Below are positions 27,514 to 39,020 of a stretch of DNA of 64,000 nucleotides, piece by piece (the first letter of the stretch is position 1; every line of letters begins with the position of its first letter). A program made the position numbers and the translations under genes. The notes beneath the pieces are model-generated. The model saw only the letters and a list, made by a program, of their open reading frames with translations. It was not told the origin of the DNA and did not search any database. Source of the DNA: Allodiplogaster sudhausi (lineage: Eukaryota; Nematoda; Chromadorea; Rhabditida; Diplogasteridae); NCBI GenBank assembly GCA_945643635.1, contig CALZFC010000356.1, positions 1,254,501-1,318,500 of the forward strand, written 5' to 3'.

Positions 27514-27639
27514 TGTTCCTTTTGCAAATGTTTATTTTTTCGGGCCGACGACGAGGGCCGGGGCCGGGGCCGACCTTGGAGGCCGATCATTACAATATCT
27601 GATTAAAAATGTTTCCTCGATGTGTAATCGGAAGAAGGT

Positions 27640-27712
27640 TGCACAAGCGGAAAGTGAAGAGAAAGTGTACATTGTCAGCAATGAGGGTTCCTACAAACGG
27701 CTTGGGAATTAA
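27640..27712 (+). repeat. Exon-like repeat AESEEKVYIVSNEG
   Basis: Shortened copy of the dispersed exon-like segment. Its left part was removed by the deletion that joins the GC-rich block to it. The GA-rich tail follows at about 27715-28120. Confidence 0.5.
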
Positions 27713-27714
27713 TA

Positions 27715-27966
27715 GATGAGAGAGAAGATTGAAAAGAAAGAGCGATAGAGAGAAACAGAGAGTGGAGAAGCAGAGATACAGATAGAGAGAAGAAACTTGA
27801 ACGATCGAACTGCTTTGGATCTACCTGATAACGGAAGATACAGGAAGCATTGAAGGAACTGAAAGTTGCACAGAGAGATAGAGAGAGGGAGTGAAAGAGA
27901 GAAAGACAGACAGATAGTGTAATATGGAGAGAAACAGAGAGAAAGAGAGACAGAATATTTGGAAAC

Positions 27967-28017
<51 letters not shown>

Positions 28018-28125
28018 GAAGGGAGGGAGAGGGCAGGATAGAGAAGGAGAGAGGGTAGTAGGAAGCAGTGAGATAGGGAAAGAGGGAGAGAGAGAGGGTG
28101 AGAGAGAGAGTGAGCAAGTAATGCA
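27715..28125. repeat. GA-rich simple-sequence tract
   Basis: Long GA/GAA-rich stretch with a pure (GA)n run near 27970. The counterpart in unit 2 is 47190-47570. It produces spurious Ser-Leu-rich open frames on the minus strand. Confidence 0.9.
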
Positions 28126-28362
28126 GAATGCATAACTATTCGCTTGCTTTGTTCTTTCTTTCAGTGAGTTTCCTGTCCTTTCATGCCTAGTCAGAAAAGA
28201 TATGCATACATTTGCCTCGACAAAGTGTTCAAATTAGTTCTTGTAGCGTACTCCTCCTTTTGGCTCAATAATTTTTATACATATGCTTAAATGAAGAGAA
28301 ATCCAAGAACAAATCTTGTGCTTATTAGTAAAAACAATTATTAAATATTATTTTAGATTATG

Positions 28363-29030
28363 AAAGGCAAGAATGACGAGTCTGCTCAATTCAGCGAAAA
28401 TGCGAGAGTCGACCGCGGCAGCAGCAGAAGTGTTCTCTGTGACGTGTGGGGCTGCGTTCTAGAGGGACCAGTGTCGTAGGGAGAGTGGAAGCGAGAGTCT
28501 ACTGTCTGTCATCTTTTTGTTTTATCGGCTACTACGGATTCTGGCGTCATATTCTCTTTTCGTCGGCAAAGGGACGAGGAGGACCGAAGATGCCTGGAAT
28601 TTGTTATTTCAATAATGTCAAATGAAAAATTATGAGGTCGAAAAGCGTACAAAAATTATAATAAAAGTTCAGCCGGAATGGGTATCCGCCGAACCCGTTG
28701 AAGTTCCCGTTCGGACTTCCGATCGGAGACACCTGCGGCCGTACAGGGACTGGCCAGCGAGGCCGAGACCATTCAGAACGTTAAAGATGCCAACACAGGT
28801 GTTGCCACCAAAAACGTTGCCGACTCCTGGGAAGATGCTTCCGGCGTTTCCGATTAGTCCGCTAGCGTCAAATCCATTATCAGGGACTGATTGGGGAACA
28901 ACGAAGCCAGATGGCAGTCTGAAGTGGCCCAGGTCCAAGTCCAAGACCAGGCACACTCTTGCGTGCCTTGAAGACTCCGAATTCGTTGCTGCCAAAAAGA
29001 CTTCGTCCTAGTCTGGCTTGAATTCCCTGC
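28363..29030 (-). pseudogene. Decayed SXP-like gene, tail and Gly-rich exons (unit 1)
   Basis: Minus-strand relic of the gene next to it. A tail exon remnant lies at about 28590-28363 and a Gly-rich exon remnant at 29030-28670 (FRLPSGFVVPQSV, NVLNGLGLAGQS still readable) with frameshifts. The 5' exons are missing; instead the plus strand next door carries terminal PhyH exons. The unit 2 counterpart is 47815-48485. Confidence 0.7.
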
Positions 29031-29123
29031 ATTCCGTGACTTTCAGCAGTGAAACGGCGAGGAAAATTTTTCGTATGAATAAAGGTTGAGCGTGATGACG
29101 AGCCGCTTGAACTTTGAATTGAG

Positions 29124-29569
29124 GCTTCCGCAAGGCGATCTCTTGCCACTACGCCAACGACGACCTCGTGCGCTACGTGAATCCGGCCGAAGTGACGCAG
29201 CGCGACATTGCAGAGGAAGTCGTCGGGATGGCGAAGCAGACACTCAAGAAGTTTGCGCCCTTTTTTTTAAAAATAAATATCTCTTAATGCGAAATTATCA
29301 ATTTAAAGAAAACTTTTTTTTCAACCATGTAAATAGAAATTTTAAGAAAATATTTTTTATATATGCAATTAGAAATTTTATAAATTTTTCTTTTCAAATA
29401 AGCGCTATTGTCCATAAAATGTTACTGGAACAGATTCGTCGGCGAAGAGACGAGCGAATCGCTCGAGTTGGAACTCGCCGATGCTTGGCGGTTGAAGGCG
29501 CGAAGTCAACGGAATTCGAAGCAACTTGTAAAAGGGCTTGGCTCGTACACGCTGTCTTCGGTTGTGTAA
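29124..29569 (+). pseudogene. Orphan 3' exons of PhyH gene (unit 1)
   Basis: Two exons, 29124-29250 (GFRKAIS.HYANDDLVRYV type) and 29434-29569 (FVGEETSESLELELADAW to stop), joined in the correct phase. They match exons 6 and 7 of the PhyH gene at 12-17 kb. No upstream PhyH exons are present, so this is a captured gene end rather than a working gene. The last exon is in better condition here than in the main gene. Confidence 0.75.
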
Positions 29570-29867
29570 TTATTTGAATGTACATATGTATATACCTTTA
29601 TTTGTATCCTTACTTAGTTCTTTCCAGAGAAGTTAAACGTAAATACATACGACGACGCACTTGTTAAAATATTAAAAAATTAGACTTATTAGCCTCTCGA
29701 CTACGTTGTACCCCTTATATGGTGGTGTGGTACTCCACTTTTCACCCCAGTAATTAATAAATGGTCAAAAGAAGACAAAGCCAAGAAAAAATTTTGTGAT
29801 TATTAGTGAAGAATTATTAAGGTAGATCATCAACGGCAAAAAAATATTAAGGTAGATCATCTGTATC

Positions 29868-31658
29868 CTATTCCACGGAAGTGTCCGAGACGATAGTTGT
29901 AGAAGCAGCAGCAGGAGCAGCACTATCATTTTCTGTGTCGAGTGGGCTGTCGTCTTGAGGGATCGGTGTCGTAGGGAGAATGGAAGTGAGAAGAGACGAG
30001 TCGTCATCTTTCTCCTCTTGGCCAATCTCGCCTACGCTCTTGGTGCTGCCTGAGTCAGCGACAATCGATTCTGGTGTCGTTGTCTTCTTCTCGTCGGCAA
30101 AGGGGCGAGGAGGGCCGAAGATGCCTGGAAAAAAGGGGAATTGTCTTAATCAATAATGCTCATAAGAAGAAGTTTGATATAGAAAACCTTTATTAAAAGT
30201 ATTACAAATTCTAGTGTCATCAACTTCTGATGTACCTGAAAGGAATCCGCTGTTCCACTGGTTCAGCCCGAATGGGAACCCGCCGAACCCGTTGAAGATT
30301 CCGTACGGACTTCCGAACGGAGACACCTGCGGCCCATATGGGGACTGGCCAGCGAGGCCGAGACCGTTCAGAATGTTAAAGATGCCACTAAAAGGGTTCC
30401 CAGCATGTCCATTGCTGGCTCCCGGGAAGATGTTTCCGCCGTTTACGCCGAATCCGTTACTACCGAATCCATTACCGGCGACTGATTGGGGAACAACGAA
30501 GCCAGATGGCAGCCCATAGCCCGGGCTGCCCTGAAGTGGCCCAGGTCCAAGTCCAAGACCAGGCAAATTCTTGCGTGCCTTGAAGACTCCGAATTCGTCG
30601 CTGCCAAAAACTCCACTTCGTCGGACTCGTCGGGTCTCCTTGACTGGCTTGATGCCCCCGAAGACCATCACTTTCGGCAGCGAAATGGCGATAAGGAACC
30701 GCTTGATGTCGTCGTCGTAAGACTTGAATGCACTCGTTATCTTCTTTTGGGCTTCGGACGAACACAGCTGTTCGTCCTCGTAGATGGAGGAAAGCTGAAG
30801 AAAAAAGGCCGATATCATCGATGTAAGGGAAAAAGTTTAAAGGCAGAAAGCTTGGAAGCCAACAAGCATCCATTTTGTCTCTCCAACAAAAAAGAGCGGA
30901 TATAAACTGACAAAAGAGGGTTAACAGATCAATGTGTGCAAAGGAAACCTCCGCGAACGCTGATGGCAGCTGGCGAATAGCCGAAAGGATCGCAGACTTA
31001 CGTTCGACAGCGGCAGCCTTTGTGCGTTCGTCAAACTCCAGAAATGCGTCCTAGAATTGTGCATACTCGTCTATTTCAAATTACAGCAGTACATTAATGA
31101 AAAATGTTCTGCTTCATTTAACATATGTTGTTGTATTTTGTTGTAGTTGTTAACAAAGGCATTTGCTAACCGTGACATTGTTGCGTTCGGCCCAATCGAT
31201 GAGAGAAGTTCTCGTCTCTCTTCGGCTCACAGATTGGTTCGAGGCAATTATGAAGAATTCCTTGCGCGCTTCTCGGGGAAGCTCACTAAGGAACTTTGGA
31301 AAGAGGCCCACGGAAGGGGACGCTGAAAAGCAATTTATTTACTTGTGCCTAAACTTTCCTTTTAACGAGTTACTTGAGCCAAAACTTTTTAAAACCTTTT
31401 AATTCTTTGCCGAAAACTCATCGAAATACATACATTTAACCCAATACGGAATCAAAAATTTCAACAGAATGCATTTGCGACTATTTTCTTTGTGTCTCTC
31501 TAAATCACATGATCTCTCGCCTTTGTGTCAGGGAAAAAGGCGGGAATTCAACATTGAGTCTTTGCCTCCATTAAGTTTGGACACTCTTTTTTTTTGGATG
31601 ACAAACCTTTCCTTCCGCATACGACAGATGTGGCAAGGAGGAGAAGAGTGATAACCAT
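29868..31658 (-). CDS. SXP/RAL-2-like secreted protein with Gly-rich domain (pair 1, minus)
   Basis: Five exons, 31658-31607, 31322-31171, 31050-30949, 30794-30236 and 30124-29868, with consistent phases, give 373 residues. Signal peptide MVITLLLLATSVVC; an upstream in-frame ATG at 31667 is also possible. Residues about 25-140 form the SXP/RAL-2-like (DUF148, Anis5-type) helical domain with LPREARKEFF, RRETRTSLIDWAERNNVT and FLEFDERTKAAA. RRVRRS at 157-162 is a furin-type site. A Gly/Asn/Pro/Phe-rich segment follows to about 289 (SPYGPQVSPFGSPYG), then an acidic Thr-rich tail starting GIFGPPRPFADEKK. SXP/RAL-2 proteins are secreted nematode antigens of unclear function. It diverges from a pseudogene partner at 32020 through a shared promoter. 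Confidence 0.85.
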
Positions 31659-31752
31659 GCGGGGCATCCTGTCGGAGAATGGAAGTCTTGGAAGAGAGCT
31701 AGAGATGATGAGAAAGTGAAGCTCGTGCTGCTGTCACTGTCCATTGGATCAG

Positions 31753-31930
31753 TTTATATATCCTCTTAGCCCCTTTGTCTCCGGTTCGATGATATTACAG
31801 CGAGAAGGTCACAGCCTAGCACCTTTGGCGTGCAGGTGTGCAAGCAAGAGACAAAGAGTCTGGATTGACGCCTCTGGGGAAACTTTGACTTGGCCAACTC
31901 TTCATGTCCCTCCTTGCGGCCATATATAAG
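31753..31930. promoter_or_regulatory. Bidirectional promoter, SXP pair 1
   Basis: Minus-strand TATA (TTTATATATCC on plus, 31753-31763) and plus-strand TATA (CATATATAAG, 31921-31930) point outwards. Between them is a conserved core with CTTTGTCTC (31773-31781) and its inverse GAGACAAAG (31848-31856), flanking AAGGTCACAGCCTAGCACC. The same design occurs at 51.2, 57.3 and 62.3 kb. Confidence 0.75.
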
Positions 31931-32019
31931 CACACCAAGCCGGTTCACTAACAACATCGGTACAGCTTCCTTCTTCTTCTTGGCTCCGTGCTTCTTCTTG
32001 ACTCTGAACTAACGCCTAC

Positions 32020-34677
32020 ATGGCTTCTACCTTCCTTCTTTTCCTCGCCGTCTCAAGCGCTTACGCAATGAAATGTTAGAGAAGAGAATAGAATGATTCT
32101 TTATTCCTTGTATTTGTATTTTGAATTTCTTTTATTCATACTTAATAAATAATAGAAGGTGAACGAGTATATTGATTATTTCATTCTCATTCTGCCATTT
32201 AGCTCTCCCTCATCATCCTTCACCGTTCGGGCTTCTCCTCCAGCCCAAGTTTCTCGCCGACCTTGACCAGGAGGCGCGCAGGGAATTTTTCTCGATTTCT
32301 GCGAATCAATCGTCGAGCCGCGAACTTCTCTTATCGATTGGGCCGAGCGTAATAATGTAACGGTCAGAATTTTTCAAATCTCAAAGGGAGTTAATATTTC
32401 GAATAATAGTTTCAATTCAGACGTTCCTTCATTAAGTTTTAGAAAATAAAATGGAATTAAAAAGTAACAACATAATTTTCGTGTTCTAGGACGAGTTTCT
32501 GCAGTTTGACGAACGCTCAAAGTCTGCCGCAGAGAAGCGAAAAGCGACGATTGTTGCAGCTATTCAGAAACTGCCTGCGGCGTTTGCTGAGGTCAAATTC
32601 AAAAATATATCTATGTACATTTCATTAAATGATTCTTCAATTAAATTCAGTTGAAGGTTTTATTCTCTTATAAATTGCATTTTTAAAAGTATCCCTATTC
32701 TTTTCAGCTCTCATCAATCTACGAGGCCGGGAGTCTGAGCTCGGCAGAGGCGGAAAAGAAAATCCAAACGGTGTTCAAGTCGCAGGGTGACGACATCAAG
32801 CGATTCGCTACCATATGCTATGAATGTCTTCAGTGGCGTCAAGACGGGCATGGAACCACGGCGAATCCGTAGAAGTCTTTTTGGCAGTGAGGAAAAGCAA
32901 GGTGCCCTGCAAGCACCGAGTCAACGGAACAATCTCCCCGTATACGGAGCAGGTTTTGGACTTCCCTCAGGACTTCCGTGAAACACCGGACTTGGTTTCC
33001 CTCCAGGCATCGGGCTTCCCCAGCCACTTGGAAATAACGGATTCAACGGCAACGGAAACATCTTCCCGGGAGCTGTTGATGGATTTAACTTCAACAACGG
33101 CAACTTTTTAACGGGGACTTACAATGGATTTGCTGGCAGTCCGTTTGCTGGCAATCTTTATGGTCTAAATGGTCTCGGCCAGTTTGGCCTGTCGCCATAC
33201 GGGCCTCAAGTGTCTCCCTACGGAAGTCCGTATGGATTCGGCTACGGATACGGTGGATTTCCATTCGGGAACCAGGGCGGTTTGAACAACGGATTTTTGT
33301 CAGGTAGGCTAAAAGGAGCATTTTAAATTTTAATGTCAAAATGATTCCAGGCATCTTCGGTCCTCCTCGCCCGTTTGCCGACGAGAAGAATACGAAAACC
33401 ACAACGAAAGAACCGGCAGTCGTCGTCGCTGAGAAAGGAACCAGCCAGAGCGAAGGCGAGATTGGCGAGGAACAGAAAGATGACGAGTCGTCCCATCTCG
33501 CTTCCACCCTTCCAACAGCGCCGATCCCTTAAGACAGGATGTCCATAAGACTCGAGCAGGGCCCTATTATGACCTGCCCTAGGAATTTTTTTTTCGAGTT
33601 TGTTCACCAAAATAGGGTACAGTATACAACTCGACGTGGCCAACAAAATAGGCTATATTTCGAACTTGAAAAAAATTTTCCGTGCGGGACCCGGTGCACC
33701 AATGTTTAAAATTTCACTTGTCATAACTCGCTTAAAACACGTTATTAGAAAAAGGATTGGAATATTCTAATTCGAATAACCTAAAATGTAAATTCTTGGG
33801 CGAAATAACAGCGACGCTACTGGCGCTATTTTATGATTTATAACAAAAGATCGTATGCATGGAATTCCATTGAAAAGGGTTAATCTTGTAGAAAATTTCA
33901 TCCTCTTTCTTATGATGTATGTTTCGATAGGCGAAAATGTTTTTAAAGTAGTTTTTTAAGCCTTCTAATTGTACAGAACGAAATTTTCCATATAAATTGA
34001 AACTTTTCAATAAAATTATGTATGTAACATTTGAAGACCTCCGTGAGAGCTGTTAGATGATATACTTACGATTTTGTAATATTGACATTGAGCGCAGTTA
34101 TCGATCGAAGAATGAGCTTGCACGGTGTTACAGTTTACACTGGAGCATATTTAAGCGTTTTGGAACCATAGTCCGGGACCTTCAATTTTTTTGAAAGAAA
34201 CATATGTTGTAGCAAATTTTACGCACTTTAAGCCTATGTAGGAGCGGATGTGTGGAAATGAGCATAAAATACTTAATTTGGCGAAAAACTGCATTCGAAA
34301 ATATTCAGGGCCGTATTTTAGGGCCAAGATGAAATTTTATGAAAACATCATCAACATGAAAATTAAAGCCCCTTAAAAAAGCTATCCAATGATACCTCGA
34401 TGGTTGTCTAATAATGTGTTTTAAGCGAGTTATGACAAGTGAAAGTTTAAACATTGGTGCACCGGGTCCCGCACGGAAATTTTTTTTTCAAATTCGAAAT
34501 ATAGCCTATTTTGTTTACCACGTCGAGTTGTATACTGTACCCTATTTTGGTGAACAAACTCGAAAAAAAAATTCCTAGGGCAGGCCTTGATCGAAGGATA
34601 CTGACATGCTCTCTTAAGAGGCCCCTGATAATGACGCTGTTCAATCCACAACGCTTGAAAACTGATTCTACTTCGAA
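32020..34677 (+). pseudogene. SXP-like gene, pair 1 plus strand, inactivated
   Basis: Signal-peptide exon 32020-32074 (MASTFLLFLAVSSAYAMK), exon 2 32213-32362, and exons 3-5 in order. Exon 2 has a 10-base deletion after SSR that runs into a stop. Exon 4 has lost 13 bases at the FLIAIS codons and has a further TGA. The last exon is split by a TTAA-flanked element (33533-34613); its end resumes at 34618-34677. The Gly-rich domain remains readable (NLYGLNGLGQFG). Three independent lesions make this a pseudogene. Confidence 0.85.
33529..34617. mobile_element. TTAA-flanked inverted-repeat element (piggyBac-type MITE)
   Basis: A ~1.08 kb element flanked by TTAA on both sides (33529-33532 and 34614-34617) with imperfect outer ends (GACAGGATGTC / GAGAGCATGTC inverted). 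Strong ~170-bp inverted arms lie at about 33575-33745 and 34420-34590 (CCTGCCCTAGG...). No transposase frame was found inside. The related uninterrupted site at 59066 reads CCCTCAAGAGG, which confirms insertion into the last SXP exon. TTAA target duplication is typical of the piggyBac superfamily; that assignment is inference. Confidence 0.85.
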
Positions 34678-35928
34678 ATCTATTCATTAATAATTCATGC
34701 TAATAACTGTTTTGCCTTGTTTTCTTGCATTCGCTGCTTAACTTTTGCTTTGTTTAATTAGTAGCTATAAAAAAAGATGTGTAACTGAAGGCATCATTGA
34801 AACACTAATATATGAATATGCACAAGCTTGGATTAAATAATATAATTGTGTACAAAAAAAAGCTGTATTAAGAGAGCCAATCTGATAGAGTCGACCATGG
34901 GTGTACAGGGAACAAAAATATTTTTTGATTTAAATTTCCTTTGAAGGGTTACTGTAGCACCCTATGAGGATTCGAAAAACGTTTTTTTCAAAAATTAATT
35001 TTCATTTTTAAGTACAGTATACCCCGAAATGACGAAATGATATAAATTACCATAACTTTCTTCAAACTCAACCAAATTGAATTTTGAAACGACTGTTATG
35101 TGTGTTATGTAGAGCATGACCAGGGGCATAAAACGACTCTAATAACGTTTTTGAAAAAAATTCATTTAAGGGGTCATATTGGCACCCAAATATTTCTGTG
35201 ATGAGGTTTGGGACTCAAAACGTATACCACGTGAAAGAGAAGCATTTATTACACCAGGAACAATGGTTCATGAACGGATTGGAGCACCTAATGGATACCT
35301 AATTTCAGCCTGAACATTCACACTTGCTCAAACTGCGAACCTGGAAAATTGGCATAAATCGCTTGAAACTCAACGAAAAACGATAATGGTGTGCTCATTC
35401 GATTTCTCTTCTTAAAACTAACAACAAGGACTGTATGCTTTTTGCACCAATTTCACTTTTCACTATCATTTTAGCAAAAAACCTTTTTAGGTGTCTTGAA
35501 TTTGGCAACTTCTGGCCAGTTTCTGATATTTTCAGATCAGAGCGCGCAATAGATTTGTCTTCATATGAAAGAGCATTCAATTTTACCTAGTAAAAGTTGG
35601 TTTTAAACTGAATTGGAACACCTAACTGATGTTATTTAGCTGTCTGAAACCCCTCAATCCTGTTACGCATCAAAATTTAAAACAGCCGAATCCTACCCGG
35701 GAATCTTTTACTTGAGCTAGAAATAGGGTACGATTGTTCTCCAGTCTATTCTATACAGATATGCTTTATTTGTACAACAAAACAAAAAAATAATTGGTAA
35801 ATTGTTTTTTCGTACCTCAAAAAAAATCCCCAATAACTACGACAATGTAACTTTACAGCTCATTTTCAAACGATTTTCTAAAAATCTCTATCACCGTTGG
35901 AAAGAACGGTTTTTTTTCAACCTGTACA
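34678..35928. other. Non-coding stretch, no gene seen
   Basis: AT-rich sequence, unique within the window, with no supported gene. It may be part of a larger repeat, since it has stretches of imperfect A/T runs and lies between two mobile elements. Confidence 0.35.
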
Positions 35929-37113
35929 AATCACCATCAGCTCAATATAGACACAATCTTTTTGATAAGCTAGAAGTAAAGACAGAAAACCATGGTCCAA
36001 TTCAAAAAAAAAAATTTTTTTTTTTCAAATTGTTTTGGTGTTGTAAATTATGAGTTGCGATACATGAAAATCACGTTTGTTCTTTATGATAATATTTTTC
36101 ACCATTTACAATATACATTTCGGGATTCCGTATTTTCCCTATTAGTGCCCCTCCTTCTATTAGAACCCCCCCCCTCCCCTCTAATAGTACCCCTCCCCCT
36201 TCAAACGGCCATTGAAAAATAGTACCCTCCCTCTAACAGAACCCCACCCCCCCCCCTCCCCCAAAGTGCCCCCCCCCTAAAAGTCTAATACCACAGCTCG
36301 AGACGTACCTCGAATGTATCTTGGAGGCATGGGATGCTCTTCCCAATTTTCTGCGCAGAAGCCAGTCGGCTGAAGATAGCTGCTGCGCTGTGTGCACTTC
36401 CTCGGGCGTAAAGAAGAGCAGTCCAGTTGTCTCATGTCTTTGACGTTTCATCTTCTTATGAGCTTCGGGAGGGTCCACCTTGACACCACTGCGTGCCCCA
36501 TCATTGAATAGTTCGATCGCCCACTGCTACGATCTTTTTGGAAGCCTGTTACTCGTCTTCTTCTCTTTCAACGCCCATCCACGTGGAGCAATGTTCCCGT
36601 CGTAGTTCTCTTCACCTAAGGTCTCAAGGGCACCATCAACTACTGGACGAGCCTGTCAGCGTTTCTTCCGTTGTTATACAACATATCACGAAGAACTAAA
36701 CATTACAGAGTACAATGAAAACAACGTTACCAATCATGTGCTAGCATTTATTATTTCAGTCAACAAGAGTAGACGGATATGTATACATGTGAACAAAGAG
36801 CTTAGCAAGTGTGATTGATGGCTGCGTATACCTGCTAGGTCTTCCAGTTACCTATTTTCCCTATTAGTGCCCCCGAGGGCACTATTTTTCAATGAGGGGC
36901 ACTAATAGAGAAAATACGGAATCCCGAAATGTATATTGTAAATGGTGAAAAATATTATCATAAAGAACAAACGTGATTTTCATGTATCGCAACTCATAAT
37001 TTACAACACCAAAACAATTTGAAAAAAAAATTTTTTTTTTGAATTGGACCATGGTTTTCTGTCTTTACTTCTAGCTTATCAAAAGATTGTGTCTATATTG
37101 AGCTGATGGTGAT
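35929..37113. mobile_element. Fold-back element with ~225-bp inverted arms
   Basis: Left arm about 35929-36153 is the reverse complement of about 36893-37113 (ATCACCATCAGCTC... and ...GAGCTGATGGTGAT). The core holds poly-C-rich CTATTAGTRCCC repeats and, on the minus strand, a broken frame (36233-36640, one internal stop) reading ELFNDGARSGVKVDPPEA and FTPEEVHTAQQ. This resembles proteins I have seen associated with animal transposons; that recognition is weak. A diverged core copy lies at 1490-1680. Confidence 0.75.
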
Positions 37114-37193
37114 CTGCTCACAACAATTGGCTAAAAGATTCCGCTGAGTGTTTACATAAAACAGTAACTTTTAAATAGTTGTTTTGTTTTCAG

Positions 37194-38061
37194 ATGATGA
37201 GACTTTGTATGCTCTTTGTGTTCTTCATTTTTCATTCTTCGCTATGTCAGATTAAGGATGCTACGTGCTCCAAAAATGGAAAGATTCCTATGATTCTTAG
37301 GTATTGTATATAAACCGCCAAACATAAAATAATCAATATAACTAAATTTTGAATATATTCCAACTGGTTTCAGTTGGTGCTATCGGCTGTCGTATGCGAT
37401 GACATCTCTTCTAATATAGTTACAATCGTATTCGTAAATATTTTATTCAGAAAAAGGTATCGTAGGTTATTTTTCGTCTACAGTATAACACATTTCTCTA
37501 CAGTATTGCGAGGAGACGTACGGTGCAAGGCCGATGAAGTTTGATGACCCGATCGAGTCGAGGCCTGGAATATGCGTCGGCAGAGGAGTTAACATGGTTG
37601 AAGTTTCCTGGCCTTAGTAAGTTTTCCATGTTTTTTTAGAATATTGCCGATGTCAAATTCAAAAATGCCGCTGTGAAAACTTGTCCGAAACGCTGCGGAT
37701 ACTGCTGCCTCACTGCCGAATATAAATGTGAAAACTCTAAAAGTTCGTAACTGCTTTGCCATATATTATTTTATTCATTTGCATTTTCTCTGCCGTTTAA
37801 GGCTCTATTTTCTGTGTATTTATCTATCCTATATTCTTTTAGCCAGAGCAATCAACTGTGATGTTATTAATGCAACGCTATGCAATGACCCGAAGTTGAA
37901 AGAGGTATCATACTTTTTTCGTTTCAATTAATCGATGCGAGAATGTTGTTTGCATTCTCATTGTAGAAAACTTTTTTACATAAATTTTATTCTAGATTCT
38001 CGTGAAAAACTGCCCAAAAACATGCGGCTTCTGCCTGGAAACCCTTCCTTTTTCCTTCTGA
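37194..38061 (+). CDS. Secreted protein with two ShKT-like domains, exon 1 junction doubtful
   Basis: Exon 1 37194-37300 encodes a signal peptide (MMRLCMLFVFFIFHSSLC) directly after TTTTCAG, a likely trans-splice site. Exons 37374-37418, 37504-37596, 37640-37727, 37843-37904 and 37996-38061 join in phase. The first domain ends TCPKRCGYCC and the second reads INCDVI...LCND...NCPKTCGFC. Exons 2-4 are the same lengths or homologous to those of the gene at 483-1017. In that gene the exon 1 donor is ACG/GTTACT; here the matching position reads AAG/ATTCCT, and the next GT donor at 37301 gives the wrong phase. So the gene is either recently damaged or uses another first exon. ShKT proteins are secreted and often nematode-specific. 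Confidence 0.6.
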
Positions 38062-38720
38062 CTTCTTTCCGCATCATAACCAGTAAATTCCAATCAGTAG
38101 TATCATTTGTTACAAAAAAGGGTTGTTTCATTGCTTCGTGTGTTTTCTTCCTACTTTCTGTATTCTTTGAATTCCTAGTCAATACATGGTGCTCGCCTGC
38201 TATGCTTGTGAAAGTTTCATTAAATGGTTAAAAAAAATCATGTTTACTACCACCAGACAAAATGTTGGACAGTTGCCTAATCAGGCGACAGTGTGACCTA
38301 GTTTCGAGATTTCCAAATCTAAACATTTTTTGCACGACCAAGCGTAGGTATCGAAGAGTCAAACAAAAGGTGCTCTCAGGCTCGTCTCCAGTCTAGTTTT
38401 TCACCTTCTAAACCATAGGAATTGTGAATCGTATTTTTTCAAGTCCATGTTTAATGATTTAACTTGACATATATTAATGAATTCATTGCTCCAAGTTATT
38501 CGAAAGCAGATAATTTTTGTTTCTTTATTGTACATGAACAAATTAAAAATCGCAAATGAATACTGAACAAAATATCCGCCTAATAGTTGAGTGCTGAAAA
38601 ACCTGCAAGTTCTGTGCTCCTGTTGAGACTGTATCCAACTCATAATTTTATTTAGAATTTAACTTGGAGGGCATGTGAGCTCTCTAATACTGATTAGCCT
38701 TTACAATAATAATAAAAACT
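38062..38720. other. Intergenic region, no gene seen
   Basis: AT-rich; short frames only. Confidence 0.4.
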
Positions 38721-38723
38721 TGC

Positions 38724-39020
38724 CTTCTCTGTCACTTGCCCTCTCTGTCTGACCTGCCCTCTCTGTCTCACTTGCCCTCTCTGTCTCACTTGCCCTCTCT
38801 GTCTCACTTGCCCTCTCTGTCTCACTTGCCCTCTCTGTCTCACTTGCCCTCTCTGTCTCACTTGCCCTCTCTGTCTCACTTGCCCTCTCTGTCTCACTTG
38901 CCCTCTCTGTCTCACTTGTCCTCTCTGTCTCACTTGCCCTCTCTGTCACTTGCCCTCTCTGTCTCACTTGCCCTCTCTGTCTCACTTGCCCTCTCTGTCT
39001 CACCTGCCCTCTCTGTATCA
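38724..39020. repeat. 18-bp minisatellite, about 16 units
   Basis: Tandem units of CTCTCTGTCTCACTTGCC, nearly perfect, with one unit shortened to CTCTCTGTCACTTGCC near 38940 and one TTGTCC variant. The period is divisible by three, so all frames stay open and give false repeat proteins. Confidence 0.95.

Noticed and set aside
30214..30519. Plus-strand Pro-rich open frames opposite SXP-like exon 4 (also 49664-49969)
   Set aside because: They are antisense shadows of the Gly-rich coding exon.
36233..36640. Minus-strand frame inside the fold-back element as a working host gene
   Set aside because: It has an internal stop, no splice structure, and lies wholly within an inverted-repeat element.
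38724..39020. CRISPR-like array
   Set aside because: The 18-bp units are contiguous with no spacers, and the context is eukaryotic; it is a minisatellite.
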